A DNA stretch of 64,000 nt from Neobacillus cucumis. Its GTDB lineage: Bacteria > Bacillota > Bacilli > Bacillales > Cytobacillaceae. The notes under the pieces were generated by a model. It had not been told where the DNA came from. It saw nothing but the letters and a program-made list of their open reading frames with translations, and did no database searches. Made by a program: the position numbers and the translations under genes. The stretch spans positions 124,001 to 188,000 of the forward strand of contig NZ_PGVE01000017.1 of the NCBI RefSeq assembly GCF_002860255.1, written 5' to 3'. This document shows positions 63,645-64,000 of this stretch, in pieces (position 1 is the first letter of the stretch; each line of letters starts with the position of its first letter).

Positions 63645-63940
63645 TCGAGCATATTGTTTTACTTAAATTTTCTCAAGTCACTACGGAAGAACAAAAAGAA
63701 GAATTGATTCGCAGGACATTACTGCTAAAAAACGCCATACCTGGCATAGTGGACATTCAACAGGGGGTAAATTTTTCAACCCGAAGTCAGGGATTTGACA
63801 TGGGTCTGACGGTCCGTTTTGTAGACAGGACTTCTTTAGAAAATTATGGTCCTCATCCAGCACACCAAGAAGTTTTCAGTTATTTGCAGGAGATTGGTTT
63901 AAAAGACAGCATTATTGTGGATTTTGAAATCAAATTATAA
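63641..63940 (+). CDS. Dabb (stress-responsive alpha/beta barrel) domain protein
   Basis: 99 residues. IEHIVLLKFSQVTTEEQKEEL, IPGIVDIQQGVNFS, GFDMGLTVRFVDRTSLENYGPHPAHQEVF are the hallmarks of the dimeric Dabb ferredoxin-like fold. ATGA coupling to the monooxygenase implies work on the same compound, e.g. on the hydroxylated product. No further gene can be read after it. Confidence 0.9.
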   Translation: MIEHIVLLKFSQVTTEEQKEELIRRTLLLKNAIPGIVDIQQGVNFSTRSQGFDMGLTVRFVDRTSLENYGPHPAHQEVFSYLQEIGLKDSIIVDFEIKL

Positions 63941-64000
63941 TTTTTTGGTCAGTGACTTTAATGCTGTAACGCGTTTTAGCATTTGTGTAATGTTGCTATT

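Noticed and set aside
1-64000. CRISPR arrays, tRNA/rRNA genes, insertion sequences, prophage
   Set aside because: No regular direct repeats with spacers, no cloverleaf or rRNA sequence, and no transposase, integrase or phage structural gene was recognised.

Overview
The window comes from a low-GC Gram-positive endospore former of the Bacillaceae, probably Bacillus or a close genus such as Neobacillus; this is inferred from gene content. AGGAGG-type ribosome sites, frequent GTG/TTG starts, a purCSQL-type purine operon with separate purS, a Ger(x)C spore-germination remnant, YfmQ and YuiD homologues, a spore-photoproduct-lyase-like radical SAM protein and short intergenic stem-loop terminators all fit. 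No rRNA, tRNA, CRISPR array, transposase or prophage was recognised.

Layout. 0-7 kb: a purine operon (purC truncated by the window edge, then purS, purQ, purL, purM, purN, purD) that lacks purF and purH at their usual positions. 7-9 kb: a secreted 2',3'-cyclic phosphodiesterase/3'-nucleotidase. 9-15 kb: an AraC regulator divergent from a sugar or polyol catabolic operon (three Gfo/Idh/MocA dehydrogenases, ThuA, a sugar isomerase/epimerase). 15-19 kb: a VOC protein, an unusual protein joining two N-terminal repeats, a coiled coil and a J domain, a methyltransferase and a membrane-anchored cytochrome c. 19-25 kb: a compact pentose phosphate operon (small stress-type protein, rpiA, zwf, tkt, short-form gnd, tal). 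25-37 kb: nitronate monooxygenase, then a peptide ABC importer with an MFS carrier, D-amino acid transaminase, a second aminotransferase and a D-2-hydroxyacid dehydrogenase. 37-40 kb: purU, a membrane acyltransferase and a secreted protein made of five 28-residue repeats.

40-52 kb is an accessory zone rich in gene decay. It has three copies of one layout: tetR reading left, a conserved operator region, and a target reading right (aldo/keto reductase; ZIP transporter; carboxymuconolactone decarboxylase - aldo/keto reductase - MFS - cupin). The first tetR is only a C-terminal remnant. The operator half-sites differ between copies by paired, symmetric base changes. Between the modules lie broken genes: a germinant-receptor C subunit with a likely D-subunit ORF, a sensor kinase, a DUF1259 protein and a cyclophilin-like protein.

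52-64 kb holds a radical SAM protein, a MocR regulator, a HemY-type oxidase, small hypothetical genes, a multi-pass membrane protein preceded by a perfect Fnr/Crp-type palindrome, YuiD, a MATE exporter, a DUF2269 protein and a flavin monooxygenase coupled to a Dabb protein.
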